A stretch of 64,000 bases of DNA from Scatacola_A faecigallinarum (GTDB lineage Bacteria; Pseudomonadota; Alphaproteobacteria; RF32; CAG-239). Shown piece after piece: positions 54,476 to 63,352 of this stretch. The notes beneath the pieces are model-generated. The model ran no database searches. It was not told where the DNA came from and was given only the letters and a program-made list of their open reading frames with translations. Position 1 is the stretch's first letter. The number at the start of each line of letters is the position of its first letter. The stretch lies in assembly GCA_018713605.1 (NCBI GenBank), contig DVOM01000011.1:22666-86665 (forward strand), in the 5' to 3' direction. The translations under genes were made by a program, and so were the position numbers.

Positions 54476-54504
54476 TTGACAAGAAGCGGCAGAAAGTTTA
54501 TTAA
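54476..54504 (+). promoter_or_regulatory. Promoter of tRNA-Met
   Basis: TTGACA (54476-54481), 17-nt spacer, TATTAA (54499-54504), ending 18 bp before the tRNA. Confidence 0.75.
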
Positions 54505-54522
54505 ATACACGACTTTCCCAAT

Positions 54523-54599
54523 GGCGGGGTAGCTCAGTTGGTTAGAGCAGCGGAATCATAATCCGCGTGTCGACGGTTCGAATCCGCCCCTCGCTACCA
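54523..54599 (+). tRNA. tRNA-Met (CAT anticodon), elongator type
   Basis: Cloverleaf: acceptor GGCGGGG, D arm AGCTCAGTTGGTTAGAGC, anticodon stem GCGGA with loop ATCATAA (anticodon CAT), T loop TTCGAAT, encoded CCA. It lacks initiator features and matches alphaproteobacterial elongator tRNA-Met; tRNA-Ile2 with lysidine also has CAT but differs in its stems. The first acceptor pair is G-U. Confidence 0.92.
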
Positions 54600-54649
54600 A
54601 TAAAAAAAACCACTCTTCGGAGTGGTTTTTTATTGGTTATAAAGACAGG
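54581..54649 (+). repeat. Direct repeat copy 1: tRNA 3' end plus terminator
   Basis: From the T arm of tRNA-Met through CCA, the terminator and TTGGTTATAAAGACAGG. Repeated almost exactly at 54780-54848. Confidence 0.85.
54602..54637. terminator. tRNA terminator (bidirectional, long palindrome)
   Basis: CCACTC-TTCG-GAGTGG flanked by AAAAAA and TTTTTT; the symmetry extends out to CCAAT/ATTGG. Confidence 0.9.
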
Positions 54650-54779
54650 GATTCGAACCGGAGACGGCGCGAGCCGATAGAAAAGCTCCTGAGGAGCTTT
54701 TTGTTGCGAGCGGTGAAGTTTTGTTAATTTGCGAGAAGCGACAGCGCAGCGAAGCAAATGGTACAAAACGAACTTGAGG

Positions 54780-54848
54780 AATCCGCCCCTCGCTGCCAAT
54801 AAAAAAACCACTCTTCGGAGTGGTTTTTTTATTGGTTATAAAGACAGG
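54780..54848 (+). repeat. Direct repeat copy 2: tRNA 3' end remnant plus terminator
   Basis: AATCCGCCCCTCGCTGCCA (one base different from tRNA-Met), the same CCACTCTTCGGAGTGG hairpin and ATAAAGACAGG. The 130 bp between copies hold another hairpin (AAGCTCC-TGA-GGAGCTT) and a tRNA-like T-arm piece. It looks like an attachment-site scar. Confidence 0.75.
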
Positions 54849-55107
54849 TATGCGAGTCATGAAAAAAGCCGTTGCAAAATAGCTTTTAGCCTTTATAATC
54901 ATTTCTGCCGATGGAAAAAGGTTAATCCAACGGCGGAGTATGACAACTCCTCGTAAGAAACCAATTTTAACCTCCTTTATGGAGGATGACACGAGATAAG
55001 CCGTTTTGCGGACGAATAAGTGTACTGTTCTTGCGCAGTTGTCAACTCCTCCGCTCTCATTTTGAGAGCGGTTTTGTTTTTAACAAAACGTGAAGGAGTT
55101 GAACATT
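54849..55107. other. Non-coding stretch between the tRNA repeats and the HTH gene
   Basis: No convincing gene. It contains a CCTCC-TTTAT-GGAGG hairpin near 54971-54985 and complementary ACAACTCCTC / GTTGTC pieces that could form an RNA structure, and ends in the terminator at 55051. A small RNA is possible. Confidence 0.35.
55051..55081 (+). terminator. Terminator before the HTH gene
   Basis: CCGCTCTC-ATTTT-GAGAGCGG then TTTTGTTTTT, only ~27 bp before the start at 55108. It ends an unidentified upstream transcript or attenuates the HTH gene. Confidence 0.8.
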
Positions 55108-55392
55108 ATGAATTTAATAGATTATGTTTCACAATCAAAACAGAAACAATCCGCTTTGCGGCGGACGCTGGGCGTACAGTTGTTTGCCTGCCGGCAACAG
55201 CTGCGACAGTCTCTGCGACACGTTCAGGACAAAACCGGCATTCCAATCCGAGTTATTGACCGGTTGGAAATCGGCAAAGGCGATGTCGGCTGGGGCTATC
55301 TTCTCTTGCTGCTGAATTATTATGAACGGACGATTGATTTTGCCAAACTACTTGAAGGCGAAAGCGGTTTTGACCAACAAAAAGACGCCTGA
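55108..55392 (+). CDS. Small XRE-like helix-turn-helix protein
   Basis: 94 residues from the ATG at 55108, with AAGGAG 9 nt upstream; a GTG at 55090 would bury that site. The segment LRQSLRHVQDKTGIPIRVID then RLEIGKGDVGWGYLLLLLNY fits the five-helix XRE DNA-binding fold. Probably a transcription regulator. Its place beside a duplicated tRNA end suggests arrival with a small mobile element. No partner toxin is seen. Confidence 0.65.
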   Translation: MNLIDYVSQSKQKQSALRRTLGVQLFACRQQLRQSLRHVQDKTGIPIRVIDRLEIGKGDVGWGYLLLLLNYYERTIDFAKLLEGESGFDQQKDA

Positions 55393-55396
55393 AACA

Positions 55397-55416
55397 AGCC
55401 CCGCAGCAGCGGGGCT
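55397..55416. terminator. GC-rich hairpin between convergent genes
   Basis: AGCCCCGC-AGCA-GCGGGGCT without a clear U-tract; a weak terminator or transcript end-stabiliser. Confidence 0.5.
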
Positions 55417-55420
55417 GTCG

Positions 55421-55783
55421 CTATTTCAGGAAAGGTTTGATATAATTATGAAATTTCTGTTCATAACGGCGGCTCCAGCCGACGATATATTTGTCGCCGA
55501 GGCAGAAAAGCGGAATACCGACCTGCCGGCCGAGTTTGAACTTGCGGGCGCACTGTGACATCAGACGGGCGCCGTCTTTGTTGTCTACGCTGACTTTGAT
55601 GATGTTCAGTTCGGGGTATTTCCGGTTCAGAAATTCCTGCGCTTCATGGCAGTGCGGGCAGCCGTCGGAATAGAACAGATAGGGTTTGTCAGGCATGAGT
55701 TCGGTCAGTTCGCGGGGCGTATTATCGCAGGCCGCAACGGCAAGAGCCAGAACAACGGTCAGCAGATATGATATTTTTTTCAT
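55421..55783 (-). CDS. Thioredoxin/glutaredoxin-like lipoprotein
   Basis: 120 residues. Lipoprotein signal peptide with lipobox LAVAAC, then YLFYSDGCPHCHEAQEFL with a CPHC active site, a central KVSVDNKDGARLMSQCA, and GIPLFCLGDKYIVGW with the cis-Pro loop. Probably a periplasmic thiol-disulphide protein; it could help fold the Cys-rich secreted proteins, which is inference. Confidence 0.82.
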   Translation of the reverse strand: MKKISYLLTVVLALAVAACDNTPRELTELMPDKPYLFYSDGCPHCHEAQEFLNRKYPELNIIKVSVDNKDGARLMSQCARKFKLGRQVGIPLFCLGDKYIVGWSRRYEQKFHNYIKPFLK

Positions 55784-55871
55784 GATTTTCTCCTTTGCCG
55801 GAAATGATTTTTAGTTTACATTGGCGGAACAAAAGACGAGAGTCAAGCAATATCATAGAGGGGCGTTGCAA

Positions 55872-56492
55872 ATGGAAACGGATTATCTGAAACTGGCGGC
55901 GGAAAATCAGAAGCGGGCAAGGGAAGTTATTGCCGAGTCTCAGATTGAGCAAATTTGGCAGCGGCATGGCGCGACGGTCAACCTTGTCGGTTCGCTGGCA
56001 ACCGGGCTGTTGATGAAACATCGCGATATAGATTTTCATGTTTATACGGCGGCGGTGCCCGAGGTTACCGTGAGTTTTGCCGCAATGGCCGAACTGGCGA
56101 AAAATCCGCGCATAAAAAGAGTTGAGTTTGCCAATCTGCTGGACGAGGAAGACGCCTGTCTGGAGTGGCATGCCTTTTATGAGGACAGGTGGGGCGAATT
56201 GTGGCAGCTTGACCTGATGCACATTCGGCACGGTTCTAAATATGACGGATATTTTGAAAAAGTTGCGGCGCAGATTGCCGGAATGCTTAACGATGAACGG
56301 CGGCAGGCGATTTTAAGGCTTAAGTTCGCAACGCCCGACGATGTCAAAATCGCCGGCGTCGAGTATTATAAGGCAGTTATCCGCGACGGCATACGAAATT
56401 ATACCGATTTTGAAAAATGGCGGGCAAAAAATCCCCTGACCGGGATTGACCCCTGGCCAACAGACATGGAAAGAGAAGTTTGCAGAGATTAA
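55872..56492 (+). CDS. Nucleotidyltransferase-fold protein
   Basis: 206 residues from the ATG at 55872. NLVGSLATGLLMKHRDIDFHV gives the GS and DxD of the polymerase-beta-type nucleotidyltransferase fold; WQLDLMHI carries a third acidic residue. The rest is helical. It could move nucleotides onto small molecules or proteins. Converges with the helicase gene with a 4-bp overlap. Confidence 0.7.
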   Translation: METDYLKLAAENQKRAREVIAESQIEQIWQRHGATVNLVGSLATGLLMKHRDIDFHVYTAAVPEVTVSFAAMAELAKNPRIKRVEFANLLDEEDACLEWHAFYEDRWGELWQLDLMHIRHGSKYDGYFEKVAAQIAGMLNDERRQAILRLKFATPDDVKIAGVEYYKAVIRDGIRNYTDFEKWRAKNPLTGIDPWPTDMEREVCRD

Positions 56493-58855
56493 ACTTTTTC
56501 GAGATACGAACTCATGATTTTTTTGCGGCCGTATTTGTCAAAGTTTACTTCCATGCAGTTTTCTTCGGCGGCGGTAATTTTGCCGTAGCCGAAAGTCTGA
56601 TGGTATACCCGGGTGCCGATTAGCCGCCGGTCATCAGGTATATCGCCACAATCGCTGCCGGTACCGCTATAATCAGAAAAGCCATTGTCGTTTCCTTTCT
56701 TTGCTTTTTTCATATACTTTGAGGTATATGCGTTTTTGTAATGATAGTTGTTGGCATAGCCGTTATATCCGCCGCCGAAGCTCCTTCTGCCGCCGTCGTC
56801 GTTATAAGAGTCGTAACCGCCGCCGTAAAATTTAGCCGCATTATTGCAGATTTCAATATTGGCGGGCGGAAGTTCGTTGATGAATCTGGAAGGAATATTG
56901 TTCTGCCACTGGCCGTAGACGCGGCGGTTAAGCGCGGTCAGAATATAACACTGTCTGCGCGCGCGGGTAATGGCGACATAAGCCAGCCTGCGTTCTTCTT
57001 CCAGGGCTTCGGTGCCGCCTTCGTCCAATGCGCGCTGGTGCGGAAAAAGCCCTTCTTCCCATCCGGGCAGGAATACGACGTCAAATTCGAGGCCTTTGGC
57101 AGAATGCAGGGTAATGAGCATTACCTTGTTGGTATCAAGCGCGTCGTCGTTGTCCATAACCAGGCTGACATGTTCCAAAAAGTCGGCCAGGGTTGGATAT
57201 TTTTCGGTGTCACCCATGACCGAAATGAGTTCTTTAAGGTTTTCAATACGGCCGGGCGCTTCGACAGACTTGTCCATTTTGAGCATTTCAAAATAGCCGG
57301 AATCTTCCAGCACCTGGGTTGCCAGTTCGTCCGGCGTGACGGCGTTCATGGTTTTGCGCCACTGCTCAAAGTTGGCAATCAGGTCGGCAAGGTTGGTTTT
57401 GGCTTTGCCGCTGAACTGGTTTTCGGCCAGCATTTTTTCAACCGCCATGTACATGGAAATCTGGCCGAAACGGGCTTCCTGCTGTATCTTTTCAATGCTT
57501 TTGGCGCCGATGCCCCGGGCGGGTTTGTTGATAATCCGCTCGAAGGCCAAATCGTCGTGCGGCTGCAGAATGACGCGGAAATAGGCGAGGGCGTCGCGGA
57601 TTTCCGCGCGTTCGTAGAACTTCGGGCCGCCGATGACCTGATAGGGAATGGCTTCGGCAATAAATTTTTCTTCAAATTCGCGGGTTTGAAAAGCGGTGCG
57701 CACCAGAACCGCCATGTCGGCGTACTGCGCGCCGTTGCGCAGATGATAGTCGATTTGGTCGACGACATAGCGGGCTTCGTCTTCGCCGTTGTAGTTGCTG
57801 ACAACCTTGATTTTGGTGTTGTCGCAGTTTTGCGCCGGCGAGTTTTCGGCGACTTTGAGGGTTTTGCCCAGACGGCCGTCGTTGTGGCTGATGAGGCAGG
57901 AAGCTGCGGCAAGGATATTGGCCGTAGAGCGGTAATTGCGCTCAAGGCGGATGGTTTGGGCGTCGTTAAAGTCTTTTTCAAAACGCAGGATGTTTTCGAT
58001 TTCGGCGCCGCGCCAGGAATAAATCGACTGGTCGTCGTCGCCGACGCAGCAGAGGTTGCGGCTTTTCTGGCTCAGCAGGCGCAGAAAAAGGTATTGGGTA
58101 ACGTTGGTGTCCTGATACTCGTCGACCATGATGTATTTGAACTTGGACTGGTATTTGTCAAGCACGTCGGGATTGGAGAGCAGGATGTTCAGCGCATAGA
58201 GGAGAATGTCGCCGAAGTCGACGCAGTTTAGCTCGAGCAGGCGTTCCTGATATTTTTTGTAAAGGTGTGTCAGGACGTTTTCCTTATATTCGTTCTGGAT
58301 TTTGTCGACGGTCAGTCCTTTGTCCTTCCAACGGCTGATTTTATCCAGCACGGCCTGCGGCGGGTATTTCTTGTCGTCGATGCCTTCGGCTTCAGAAATC
58401 TGTTTGATGACGCGCTTCTGGTCGTCTTCGGAGAGAATCGTGAAATTGGAGTGGAGACCGACCAGTTCGGCGTGGTTGCGCAGAATTTTGACACAGACGC
58501 TGTGGAAAGTTCCCAGCCAGACGGAATTGGCAACGTCGCCGATCATTTTCTGCACGCGTTCTTTCATTTCGCGGGCGGCGCGGTTGGTAAAGGTAACGAC
58601 CAGGCAGTTCCACGGCTGAGCCTTGCCGGTAGCCAGAATATAGGCCAGACGGGTGGTCAGCACTTTGGTTTTGCCGGTGCCGGCGCCGGACAGAACCAGT
58701 ACCGGGCCTTCGGTGGTTTCGACGGCCTGTTTCTGTTCCGGGTTGAGCTGTTCAAGCCAGGCGTATCCGGGCATCAGCCCAGCAATGTTGTTATAGGTCG
58801 GAGCCGCCGTGGTTTCCCGTGCCGCGGCCTCTTCCAAATCGAATATATTGTCCAT
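56489..58855 (-). CDS. uvrD: UvrD/PcrA-type superfamily 1 DNA helicase
   Basis: 788 residues, slightly over the usual ~720. LNPEQKQAVETTEGPVLVLSG then AGTGKT (Walker A), TFTNRAAREMKERV, MVDEYQDTN (motif II), GDDDQSIYSWRGAE, NYRST, TLHSAKGLEFDVVFLPG and VAITRAR. Unwinds DNA 3'-5' in excision and mismatch repair. Before the C-terminal PcrA-type tail lies a Tyr/Gly/Asn-rich low-complexity insert (~700-755). Confidence 0.95.
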   Translation of the reverse strand: MDNIFDLEEAAARETTAAPTYNNIAGLMPGYAWLEQLNPEQKQAVETTEGPVLVLSGAGTGKTKVLTTRLAYILATGKAQPWNCLVVTFTNRAAREMKERVQKMIGDVANSVWLGTFHSVCVKILRNHAELVGLHSNFTILSEDDQKRVIKQISEAEGIDDKKYPPQAVLDKISRWKDKGLTVDKIQNEYKENVLTHLYKKYQERLLELNCVDFGDILLYALNILLSNPDVLDKYQSKFKYIMVDEYQDTNVTQYLFLRLLSQKSRNLCCVGDDDQSIYSWRGAEIENILRFEKDFNDAQTIRLERNYRSTANILAAASCLISHNDGRLGKTLKVAENSPAQNCDNTKIKVVSNYNGEDEARYVVDQIDYHLRNGAQYADMAVLVRTAFQTREFEEKFIAEAIPYQVIGGPKFYERAEIRDALAYFRVILQPHDDLAFERIINKPARGIGAKSIEKIQQEARFGQISMYMAVEKMLAENQFSGKAKTNLADLIANFEQWRKTMNAVTPDELATQVLEDSGYFEMLKMDKSVEAPGRIENLKELISVMGDTEKYPTLADFLEHVSLVMDNDDALDTNKVMLITLHSAKGLEFDVVFLPGWEEGLFPHQRALDEGGTEALEEERRLAYVAITRARRQCYILTALNRRVYGQWQNNIPSRFINELPPANIEICNNAAKFYGGGYDSYNDDGGRRSFGGGYNGYANNYHYKNAYTSKYMKKAKKGNDNGFSDYSGTGSDCGDIPDDRRLIGTRVYHQTFGYGKITAAEENCMEVNFDKYGRKKIMSSYLEKV

Positions 58856-58931
58856 TTTGAATACTTCTTGTTTTTTTGGTCATTACGAAATATATATAAT
58901 AATATTGGACGAATTAAAAGGAGTTTTTATT

Positions 58932-59873
58932 ATGCCGAGAACAAGTCAGGGAAAATATGTCACTCAAGCGTCAAAAGTCTTTCAGGAAGGAGATGACAAC
59001 TGGCATGCCGGCAGATATGACGAAGCCCGCAGCTGTTATGAAAAAGCCGCGGGGCTTTACAACGACAGCGGCGATACCGAAGGCGAGGCCTTTGCTTTGT
59101 CCCGGCTCGGCGAACTGGAGCTCAGCCTTGAAAACTACGAAGCGGCTTCTGCCGCGCTCAACGCTTCCGTCGAACTGGTAAAAAACTTTGTCGACGGACA
59201 AAACACTTACGGCGACGCGCTGATTAAGCTCTCCAAAGTGCAGGCGGCGGCCGGAAACACCGATGAGGCGATTGCCACGGTGCGCCGGGCGCAGGAAGTG
59301 CTGGGCGCCATTGACAACCGTGATTTGCTCGGCGACGCCTATGATCATGAGGCTTATGTTTATCTGATGCTGAACAGGGAAAACGACGCGGCGGGAGCAT
59401 ACCGCAAAGCGGCGGATTTGTTCGAGCAGGACGGAAATTCGCTGAAGGAGGCCTCGACGCTGCGCGCGATTGCCCGAATCGAAATGAAGAATAAGAACTA
59501 TGACGTGGCGCATGATTTGCTGGAAAAATGCCGCAACCTGTATCGCGAAAACGGCGACCTGCTCGGCGAAGCCAGTGCGCTGTCTGCCATCGGCTGTCTG
59601 CGTTATATTATCCGCGACATTGAAAACGCCCGCAAGGCGCTGATGAAATCGGTGTACCTGTACGGCAAGGTCGCGCATCATTTTGCCGAAGCCGAATCGC
59701 TGCTGTATCTGGCACGGGTCGAGGCCTATGACAAGGAACACGGCGATTTTGACCGGGCCAAGGCGCATTATAAGCGTTCCATCGAATTGTTCGGTTTTCT
59801 CGGCAATGACGACATGAAAAAAGCGGTTTTGGACGAGTATTACAATTTTTTGAACCGGATTATGGCTAATTAA
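58932..59873 (+). CDS. Cytoplasmic TPR-repeat protein 1
   Basis: 313 residues from the ATG at 58932 (AAAAGGAG upstream). Seven or so tetratricopeptide-like helical pairs (ARSCYEKAAGLYNDSGDTEG, GAYRKAADLFEQDGNSLKEA, AHYKRSIELFGFLGNDDM). No signal peptide. Followed after 13 bp by a MoxR ATPase, so likely a partner or adaptor of it. Confidence 0.8.
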   Translation: MPRTSQGKYVTQASKVFQEGDDNWHAGRYDEARSCYEKAAGLYNDSGDTEGEAFALSRLGELELSLENYEAASAALNASVELVKNFVDGQNTYGDALIKLSKVQAAAGNTDEAIATVRRAQEVLGAIDNRDLLGDAYDHEAYVYLMLNRENDAAGAYRKAADLFEQDGNSLKEASTLRAIARIEMKNKNYDVAHDLLEKCRNLYRENGDLLGEASALSAIGCLRYIIRDIENARKALMKSVYLYGKVAHHFAEAESLLYLARVEAYDKEHGDFDRAKAHYKRSIELFGFLGNDDMKKAVLDEYYNFLNRIMAN

Positions 59874-59886
59874 AGAGGTGAAACAG

Positions 59887-60876
59887 ATGTCAGAAATCAA
59901 AGCCAAGCTTATTTCGCTCAAGGACTATATGGAAACCAAAATCATCGGTCAGGAAGAGCTGGTTAAAAAGCTGCTGATTACGCTGCTGGCCGACGGGCAT
60001 GCGCTGGTCGAGGGCGCGCCGGGTCTGGCCAAGACCAAGGCGATTAAAACCCTGTCAGGCTGCATTAACGCCAAGTACAACCGTATTCAGTTTACGCCGG
60101 ATTTGCTGCCGGCGGATATTACCGGCAGTGAAATTTACGTTGCTGCCAAGGGCGAGTTCGAGTTCCGCAAGGGGCCGGTTTTTGCCAATCTGGTTCTGGC
60201 CGACGAAATTAACCGCGCGCCGGCAAAGGTTCAGTCCGCTCTGCTCGAAGCCATGGCCGAGCGCCAGGTCAGCATGGGCGGCAGGCGTTATCAGCTGCCG
60301 GAGCTGTTTATGGTTATGGCGACGCAGAACCCGATTGAGCATGAGGGAACCTATAATCTGCCCGAAGCCCAGCTGGATCGTTTTCTGATGTATATTAAAA
60401 TTGATCAGCCGGATGCCGAATCGGAGAGGAAAATTCTGCATCTGGTACGCGGCGAGGAAGGCGCCTGCGGCGAAGATATTTCCTGCTGGCAGGACAAAGA
60501 CAAAAAGTTTCAGGCACTGGACATTGCCGATATTCTGGCCGCGCGGCAGGAAGTTCTGAAAGTCCATATGAGCGAGCCGATTGAAGAATATCTGGTACAG
60601 CTGATTATGGCAACCCGGCATCCGGAAAAATATGATGCCAAGCTGGCCGGCTTTGTTCAGTTCGGCGCCAGTCCGCGCGCAACCATTGCGTTGGACAAGT
60701 GCGCGAAAATCAACGCCTGGCTGGACAAGCGCGATTTCGTGACGCCGGAAGACGTTCACGCGGTTGTTTACGATGTTCTCCGCCACCGCATTATCCTTAC
60801 TTTTGAGGCGCAGGCGGAAGGCGTGACTGCGGATGAGGTTATAGGAACTCTGCTTAAAATCGTTCCCTTGCCGTAA
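59887..60876 (+). CDS. MoxR-family AAA+ ATPase
   Basis: 329 residues from the ATG at 59887. Walker A ALVEGAPGLAKTKAIK, Walker B LVLADEINRAP, sensor 1 VMATQNPIEHEGTYNLPEAQ and DRFLM. A chaperone-like ATPase that usually works with VWA or DUF58 proteins; the DUF58 gene follows after 32 bp. Confidence 0.93.
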   Translation: MSEIKAKLISLKDYMETKIIGQEELVKKLLITLLADGHALVEGAPGLAKTKAIKTLSGCINAKYNRIQFTPDLLPADITGSEIYVAAKGEFEFRKGPVFANLVLADEINRAPAKVQSALLEAMAERQVSMGGRRYQLPELFMVMATQNPIEHEGTYNLPEAQLDRFLMYIKIDQPDAESERKILHLVRGEEGACGEDISCWQDKDKKFQALDIADILAARQEVLKVHMSEPIEEYLVQLIMATRHPEKYDAKLAGFVQFGASPRATIALDKCAKINAWLDKRDFVTPEDVHAVVYDVLRHRIILTFEAQAEGVTADEVIGTLLKIVPLP

Positions 60877-60908
60877 AAGCTTGTCCGAAGAAAAACAGAG
60901 GGCGGAAG

Positions 60909-61859
60909 ATGGGAAAACTGAAAAAATTAACCGAAAAGTTCTTCAAGCCTAAGCTTGAAAAGGCCGGGGGCAACGGGTTGTATGCGACTTTGGAAGAACT
61001 GACGGAGCAGAGGCGTTTCGTTCCCTATCTTAAGAACCATCAGTTTAACCATATTGTTTCGTCTCGTGCCGGCGACGTGAAATCGGCGTTTAAGGGAAGA
61101 GGCATGGAACTGGAGGAAATCCGCAGCTATGCTTTCGGCGACGACGTACGCGACATTGACTGGCGGGTAACGGCTCGGCGGCAGACTCCTTATACCAAAC
61201 TGTTTGCGGAAGAGAAAGACCGTGAGATTTACGTTGTGCTTGACCTCTCGGCGCATATGGTTTTCGGGACGCGGGTAGAACTGAAATCGGTGGCCGCGGC
61301 CAAAATCGCCGCGCTGTTCGGCTGGCTGAGTCTGGAAAACAGGGACCGTTTCGGCTGTCTGATATATGACGGAGAAGAAACCTACGTCTTTAAGCCGCAG
61401 AACAGCCGCGCGGGCATGATGGCCGTTCTGAAAAAAATTTCGGAAGTCAGCGCCCGCATTCTGAAGCAGTCTTATGCAGGAAGTCTGGCAAAGCCGCTGC
61501 AGATTTTGCAGAAGACGGTCAAAAGCCGGGCGGCGGTTTTTGTGGTCAGCGATTTTAACGAGTTTGACGAAGCGGCGCGCAAAATCATGGCGACTCTGGC
61601 GAAAAAAACGCAATTGTACTGCGTGAACGTTTATGACGTTTTGGAAGATAATGCGCCGAAACCCGGAGAATATATGGCCGCCGAGGGGAATGACCGTCTG
61701 GTTTTTGAAACGCGCACTAAGGCTTTTCGCAACGCCTATCATGCTTATTTTGCCGGAAAAAGAGAGGCTTTGCAGGCGTTTTGCCGCCGCTTTTCCTGCC
61801 GTTATATTCCGGTTCGTACCGATGAAGGGCCTTTTTACCGGCTGTTTTTGAGCCGGTAA
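60909..61859 (+). CDS. DUF58 VWA-like partner of MoxR
   Basis: 316 residues. GRGMELEEIRSYAFGDDVRDIDWRV is the DUF58 signature, followed by a von Willebrand A-like fold with MIDAS-like VLDLSAHM. In Bat operons DUF58 proteins sit beside MoxR and BatA/B membrane proteins; those are absent here. Confidence 0.9.
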   Translation: MGKLKKLTEKFFKPKLEKAGGNGLYATLEELTEQRRFVPYLKNHQFNHIVSSRAGDVKSAFKGRGMELEEIRSYAFGDDVRDIDWRVTARRQTPYTKLFAEEKDREIYVVLDLSAHMVFGTRVELKSVAAAKIAALFGWLSLENRDRFGCLIYDGEETYVFKPQNSRAGMMAVLKKISEVSARILKQSYAGSLAKPLQILQKTVKSRAAVFVVSDFNEFDEAARKIMATLAKKTQLYCVNVYDVLEDNAPKPGEYMAAEGNDRLVFETRTKAFRNAYHAYFAGKREALQAFCRRFSCRYIPVRTDEGPFYRLFLSR

Positions 61860-61953
61860 GAGTTTTTTCGGGGGGAATCTTGACATATAAGGGCAAGAGT
61901 GATATGTTTTGAACTGAATTATTTTGTAACTATAATTTGAGAAGAGAAAGAAT

Positions 61954-62922
61954 ATGGTTAAATCAAACGAAAACAGTGCATATAAAAGAGGGCAAGAATT
62001 GCTCGATCAGGGTTTGTACAAAGAGGCTATCGAACAGTTCGACATTGCCATCGGCGAGCAGCCCAAATCATGGAAAGCTCTTAACAGCAAGGGCTTTGCT
62101 TATCAGAAGATGAGCCGGTATACGGATGCTGTAGAATGTTTTGATAAGGCCCTGCAGATTAATCCGCAGTCGGTCGAAGTCCTGAACAATAAGGGCGTTA
62201 CGTTAAGTATGCGCGGCTTGTACAAAGACGCGATTGCATGCTTTAACGAAGCTGTGGCTATTGACCAGACCTCGCTGGAGGCTCTGAACGGCAAAGCCAT
62301 TGCGCTTCAGCATATGTTCTCTTACAAAGAAGCTCTGGACGTTCTGGAGCAGGCAATGAAAATCGACAACAAGCATACGCAGACGCTGTTGAGCATTGCC
62401 GTTACGTTACAAAAACTCAAACAGTACGAACGAGCCATTTCGTTCTTTAAAAAGGTTTTATCCGGCGACAAGACCAATATCAAGGCCTGGAACGGCGTCG
62501 GTGTTACCTATCAGCTGATGGGCGACAACAATTCGGCGCTGAAATGTTTTACCAAGATTCTCAATATCGACAGCCATGAGATACAGGCTTGGATAAGCAT
62601 TGGTTTTGTTTATCAGAAAATGCTCAAATTCAATGATGCCCTCAAGTGCTACAAGAAGGCGCAAATGATGATTAACAACCGTTATCATCATAAGCTTTAT
62701 GACGGTTTGGCAAGTTGTCTGACCAAGCTGTCGGAATTTGATCAGGCGATTGAGGTTTACAAACAGATTTTTCAGCGCGAGGAAGGCAAAAAGAAATGGG
62801 ATGCACAGCGTTCCATCAAGTTTGTCAACAAACTGAAGCGTAAGAAAGCTCTCGGCGCTCTGAATGCGCCGGGCAGCGAGCCTAATCCGGTTGACGCTGT
62901 GGTCGGCGGCGACGGCGAATAG
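61954..62922 (+). CDS. Cytoplasmic TPR-repeat protein 2
   Basis: 322 residues, seven regular 34-residue TPRs (AIEQFDIAIGEQPKSWKALN, AVECFDKALQINPQSVEVLN, AISFFKKVLSGDKTNIKAWN) and a basic tail then an acidic end. No signal. Transcribed in the same direction as MoxR/DUF58 but 94 bp away. A terminator follows. Confidence 0.85.
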   Translation: MVKSNENSAYKRGQELLDQGLYKEAIEQFDIAIGEQPKSWKALNSKGFAYQKMSRYTDAVECFDKALQINPQSVEVLNNKGVTLSMRGLYKDAIACFNEAVAIDQTSLEALNGKAIALQHMFSYKEALDVLEQAMKIDNKHTQTLLSIAVTLQKLKQYERAISFFKKVLSGDKTNIKAWNGVGVTYQLMGDNNSALKCFTKILNIDSHEIQAWISIGFVYQKMLKFNDALKCYKKAQMMINNRYHHKLYDGLASCLTKLSEFDQAIEVYKQIFQREEGKKKWDAQRSIKFVNKLKRKKALGALNAPGSEPNPVDAVVGGDGE

Positions 62923-62947
62923 GCTGTTGAAATTTAAAACTGAATGA

Positions 62948-62981
62948 AGAAGCTCCCGGTTCAAATGGGAGCTTCTTTTTT
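62948..62981 (+). terminator. Terminator after TPR protein 2
   Basis: GAAGCTCCC-GGTTCAAAT-GGGAGCTTC then TTTTTT. Confidence 0.9.
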
Positions 62982-63056
62982 GAGCACAGAACTTGAAATA
63001 CCGGTATGGCGGATTATCTGTATAGCAGTGTTAAACCCTTTGAGAAGGAGCCAAAA

Positions 63057-63317
63057 ATGGGAACATTGCTGAAATACATTTTTTATATTATTTTGATTAT
63101 TGTAATTTATCTGGTCGGGCGCGGCATTTACGAAGGGCAGATTAACGAAACGACCACGGTCGGCGAAGTTGTCAGCGACGTTGGGCAGGGGACTAAGGAA
63201 ATTGTCAAAAAGGGCGTTGACGCGACCGTAAATGCGGCGGAAGACGCAACCGACGCCGCCAAGGCAAAAGCAGACGATTACAAAGCGGCGCCGAAGAGAG
63301 ACATTGTCGTCGATTAA
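63057..63317 (+). CDS. Small membrane-anchored protein with Ala-rich helix
   Basis: 86 residues from the ATG at 63057 (AAGGAG 7 nt upstream). One N-terminal membrane helix (YIFYIILIIVIYLVGRG), then an amphipathic Ala/Lys/Asp helix (VDATVNAAEDATDAAKAKAD) like stress-related apolipoprotein-like proteins. Function unknown. Own terminator downstream. Confidence 0.65.
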   Translation: MGTLLKYIFYIILIIVIYLVGRGIYEGQINETTTVGEVVSDVGQGTKEIVKKGVDATVNAAEDATDAAKAKADDYKAAPKRDIVVD

Positions 63318-63348
63318 AAAAAATCCCGTTGGAAAACGGGATTTTTTG
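63318..63348. terminator. Bidirectional terminator
   Basis: AAATCCCGTT-GGAA-AACGGGATTT with T-tract on both strands, between the small membrane gene and Cys-rich gene 3. Confidence 0.88.
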
Positions 63349-63352
63349 TTTA

